64,000 nt of DNA from an uncultured Flavobacteriaceae bacterium (GTDB lineage Bacteria > Bacteroidota > Bacteroidia > Flavobacteriales > Flavobacteriaceae). Every line of letters begins with the position of its first letter. The stretch's first letter is position 1. This document shows positions 61,612 to 64,000 of the stretch, in pieces. The translations under genes were made by a program, and so were the position numbers. Under the pieces are notes generated by a model that worked only from the letters and a program-made list of their open reading frames with translations, was not told the origin of the DNA and made no database searches. The stretch is taken from positions 20,522 through 84,521 of the forward strand of contig CALHGE010000016.1 of NCBI GenBank assembly GCA_938029725.1. Direction: 5' to 3'.

Positions 61612-63240
61612 CTATAACTCCCAAAGATTAAAAGGGCGCTCGAGTTCTGAATTATCATCCTTTTTAAGCTTATCCACAACGACCTTATACGTTGGATCTT
61701 CAAGCACATTGACATCTATAATTTCATCTGCGTTTTCAAGTAAACGTATACAATCTTTACTTAAATGCTTTAAATGGATTTTCTTCTTGGCTTTTGAGTA
61801 ACGTTCTGTCAATTTATTCAAGGCTTCAATACCCGACATATCTGCCACGCGGCTCTCCTGAAAGTCAATAATCACTTCTTCAGGATCGTTTTGAATATCA
61901 AATTTCTCAGCAAAAGCAGTTGTTGAACCAAAAAATAAGGGGCCAAAAATTTCATAGTGTTTTATTCCGTCTTCATCAACATATTTTCTAGCACGTATTC
62001 GCTTTGCATTTTCCCAAGAGTAGGCTAACGCAGAAATGATAACTCCTAATAAAACCGCAATCGCTAGGTTGTGGGTAATTGCCGTAATCAGGGTTACCAA
62101 AACCATAACAATTACATCTGAGTTCGGCATTTTTCGGAAGGTTTTAAAACTTGCCCATTCAAAGGTTCCGATAGCAACCATAAACATTAAACCAACCAAT
62201 GCTGCCATCGGTAATTGTTCGATTAAACTTGAACCGAACATTATAAATACCAATAGCATAACTGCTGCTGTAATACCTGAAAGTCTAGCTCTTGCTCCAG
62301 AAGAGGTATTAATTAGACTCTGACCAATCATTGCACAACCGCCCATACCTGATAAAAATCCAGACAATATATTTGCGGTTCCTTGAGCTACACACTCTCT
62401 GTTTCCACTACCCCTTGTTTCGGTAATTTCATCAATAATGTTCAAAGTCAAAAGACTTTCAATTAAACCAACTCCGGCAACAATAGCCGCGTAAGGGAAA
62501 ATAATTTTAAAGGTTTCAAAGGTAAAAGGAATCTGCGGGATAGATAGTGGCGGAAAACCACCATTAATTGTTTGACCGGCTTTCATCGTGTCTGCCACGG
62601 TAAGCGTATCAACGCCAAAACCGATAACAATAGCTGAAACGACTACGATGGCTACTAAAGAAGAAGGTATAGCTTTTGTTAATTTAGGTAAACCCCATAT
62701 AATTAACATGGTTAAAAACGTTAGCCCTAACATCATATATAATGAAGAACCAGTCAATAAATCTTCAGTTCCTTTTTGATAAAAATTAGGAAATTGCGCC
62801 ATGAAAATGATAATAGCTAGACCATTTACAAAGCCAAACATCACTGGGTGCGGCACCAAACGAATAAATTTTCCTAAACGTAAAAGCCCTGCCAATATCT
62901 GCAATACACCAGCAATAATAACAGTCGCAAAAACATAATTCAAAATCGTTTCAGGCTCTATTCCTGGAAAATTTCTTTTTAGTTCTAAAATCAATCCAAT
63001 GAAAATTACCGCAACCGCACCAGTGGCGCCAGAAATCATTCCGGGGCGACCACCAAATATGGAAGTCACCAAGGCCAAAATAAAAGCTGCATACAATCCT
63101 GTAAGTGGAGAAAATCCTGGAATCAATGCAAAAGCGATTGCTTCTGGCACTAAAGCAAGCGCTACCGTCAACCCTGAAAGAATTTCCGTTTTGTAATCTA
63201 CTTTTTGCTTAAAATCGAAAAGATTTAAATACTTTTTCAT
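61612..63240 (-). CDS. SulP-family inorganic anion transporter with STAS domain
   Basis: LTVALALVPEAIAFALIPGFSPLTGLYAAF, FGGRPGMISGATGAVAV, STAS VIIDFQESRVADMSGIEALNKL. Confidence 0.95.
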   Translation of the reverse strand: MKKYLNLFDFKQKVDYKTEILSGLTVALALVPEAIAFALIPGFSPLTGLYAAFILALVTSIFGGRPGMISGATGAVAVIFIGLILELKRNFPGIEPETILNYVFATVIIAGVLQILAGLLRLGKFIRLVPHPVMFGFVNGLAIIIFMAQFPNFYQKGTEDLLTGSSLYMMLGLTFLTMLIIWGLPKLTKAIPSSLVAIVVVSAIVIGFGVDTLTVADTMKAGQTINGGFPPLSIPQIPFTFETFKIIFPYAAIVAGVGLIESLLTLNIIDEITETRGSGNRECVAQGTANILSGFLSGMGGCAMIGQSLINTSSGARARLSGITAAVMLLVFIMFGSSLIEQLPMAALVGLMFMVAIGTFEWASFKTFRKMPNSDVIVMVLVTLITAITHNLAIAVLLGVIISALAYSWENAKRIRARKYVDEDGIKHYEIFGPLFFGSTTAFAEKFDIQNDPEEVIIDFQESRVADMSGIEALNKLTERYSKAKKKIHLKHLSKDCIRLLENADEIIDVNVLEDPTYKVVVDKLKKDDNSELERPFNLWEL

Positions 63241-63260
63241 GTGGCAAGAAATTAAGCTGG

Positions 63261-63268
63261 CAAAAATA
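63261..63268 (-). promoter_or_regulatory. Bacteroidetes -7 box candidate for the SulP gene
   Basis: TATTTTTG on the minus strand about 20 nt upstream of the start. Confidence 0.4.
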
Positions 63269-63340
63269 GGGCTTATTGTACCACAAAGCAGTCAATAATC
63301 AAAAAAAGCAGTATTGCTATGTATGCCCTTGTTTATGGGT

Positions 63341-63778
63341 TTATTTTACCCAATAGTCTACAACAAATACTTTTTCAACATAAGGCTGAAGACTTGCTAC
63401 AAATTCTTGATGCTTTGGATGCGGAGTATACACGCTATCTCTATCTTTTTCTGAATTAAATGTAATCATATAGCAATGCGTGAAATCTTGATGAAAATTT
63501 TCTGGACTATCATTTAAACCCCATTCAAAATCTTTTATCACTGAAATGTGATCTGGTAGTGCATTGAAACTATCATTTAACTTTTGTACATCTGCTTCAC
63601 TCGCAGCATCGTTAAATTTAAAAATCACAACATGTCTTAATAAGTCTTGCTTCTGTTTATCCATTTCTTTCACTTCTATTTCTTGCGGTTCGGTTTCTTT
63701 TTTCTTAGCGTCTTGACAGGATATCTGAAAAAAGCAGCTGATTACAATGATTGCTAATACTCTTCTTGTTTGTTTCAT
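63341..63778 (-). CDS. Dabb (stress-responsive A/B barrel) family lipoprotein
   Basis: Lipobox (CFFQISCQD); LLRHVVIFKFNDAASEADVQKLNDSFNALPDHI...FEWGLNDSPENFHQDFTHCYMITFNSEKDRDSVYTPHPKHQEFV. Confidence 0.92.
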   Translation of the reverse strand: MKQTRRVLAIIVISCFFQISCQDAKKKETEPQEIEVKEMDKQKQDLLRHVVIFKFNDAASEADVQKLNDSFNALPDHISVIKDFEWGLNDSPENFHQDFTHCYMITFNSEKDRDSVYTPHPKHQEFVASLQPYVEKVFVVDYWVK

Positions 63779-63817
63779 ATATTTAGTTTAGTTGGATACT
63801 TCTTATTTTAAATGTTT

Positions 63818-64000
63818 CTAAATAATTCCGCCGGTACTGCCGCCATCAACCTTGATTGCCGCACCGTTAGTAGCCGATGAAAGTTCACTCACCAAATACG
63901 TAATAGTATTGGCAACTTCCTCCACTTTTGCAAAACGTTGAAGAAGTGATGATGTGCGAACTTCAGTAAAAAACGCTTCTTCGACCGCTGCTTTTGTCTT
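63818..64000 (-). CDS. SDR family oxidoreductase, C-terminal fragment (runs off window end)
   Basis: Reverse translation KTKAAVEEAFFTEVRTSSLLQRFAKVEEVANTITYLVSELSSATNGAAIKVDGGSTGGII*. Confidence 0.88.
   Translation of the reverse strand, partial: KTKAAVEEAFFTEVRTSSLLQRFAKVEEVANTITYLVSELSSATNGAAIKVDGGSTGGII

Overview
This 64 kb window is chromosomal sequence from a member of Bacteroidetes, most likely a marine Flavobacteriaceae. That placement is inferred from AT-rich coding style, TAnnTTTG-type -7 boxes, TonB-dependent receptors (TBDRs) and the family content. It is densely coding. I saw no rRNA, tRNA, CRISPR array, IS element or prophage. Housekeeping genes include glyQS (partial), katG, pgi, kynA, hppD, uvrC, fthC, lspA, ileS, recO, gdhA, metB, ackA and pta. 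The main accessory block (about 8.2-20.6 kb) holds two TBDRs, a DUF5689/lamin-tail lipoprotein, a secreted EEP-family nuclease, an endonuclease I with Ig/cadherin-like repeats, and a repeat-containing acidic lipoprotein. I propose it as a candidate extracellular nucleic-acid scavenging locus. Other notable signals are: a three-hairpin minus-strand RNA with an intrinsic terminator (about 25,971-26,070); a cluster of three odd-centred palindromes upstream of a secreted beta-carbonic anhydrase (57,605-57,665); a PAS histidine kinase split by a -1 frameshift at an A6 run (51,598-51,603); a lipoprotein built from exact 18-codon tandem repeats (38,597-38,758); and a G9 tract in the plug domain of a TBDR (40,779-40,787). 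Family calls come from reading the translations, not from database searches.
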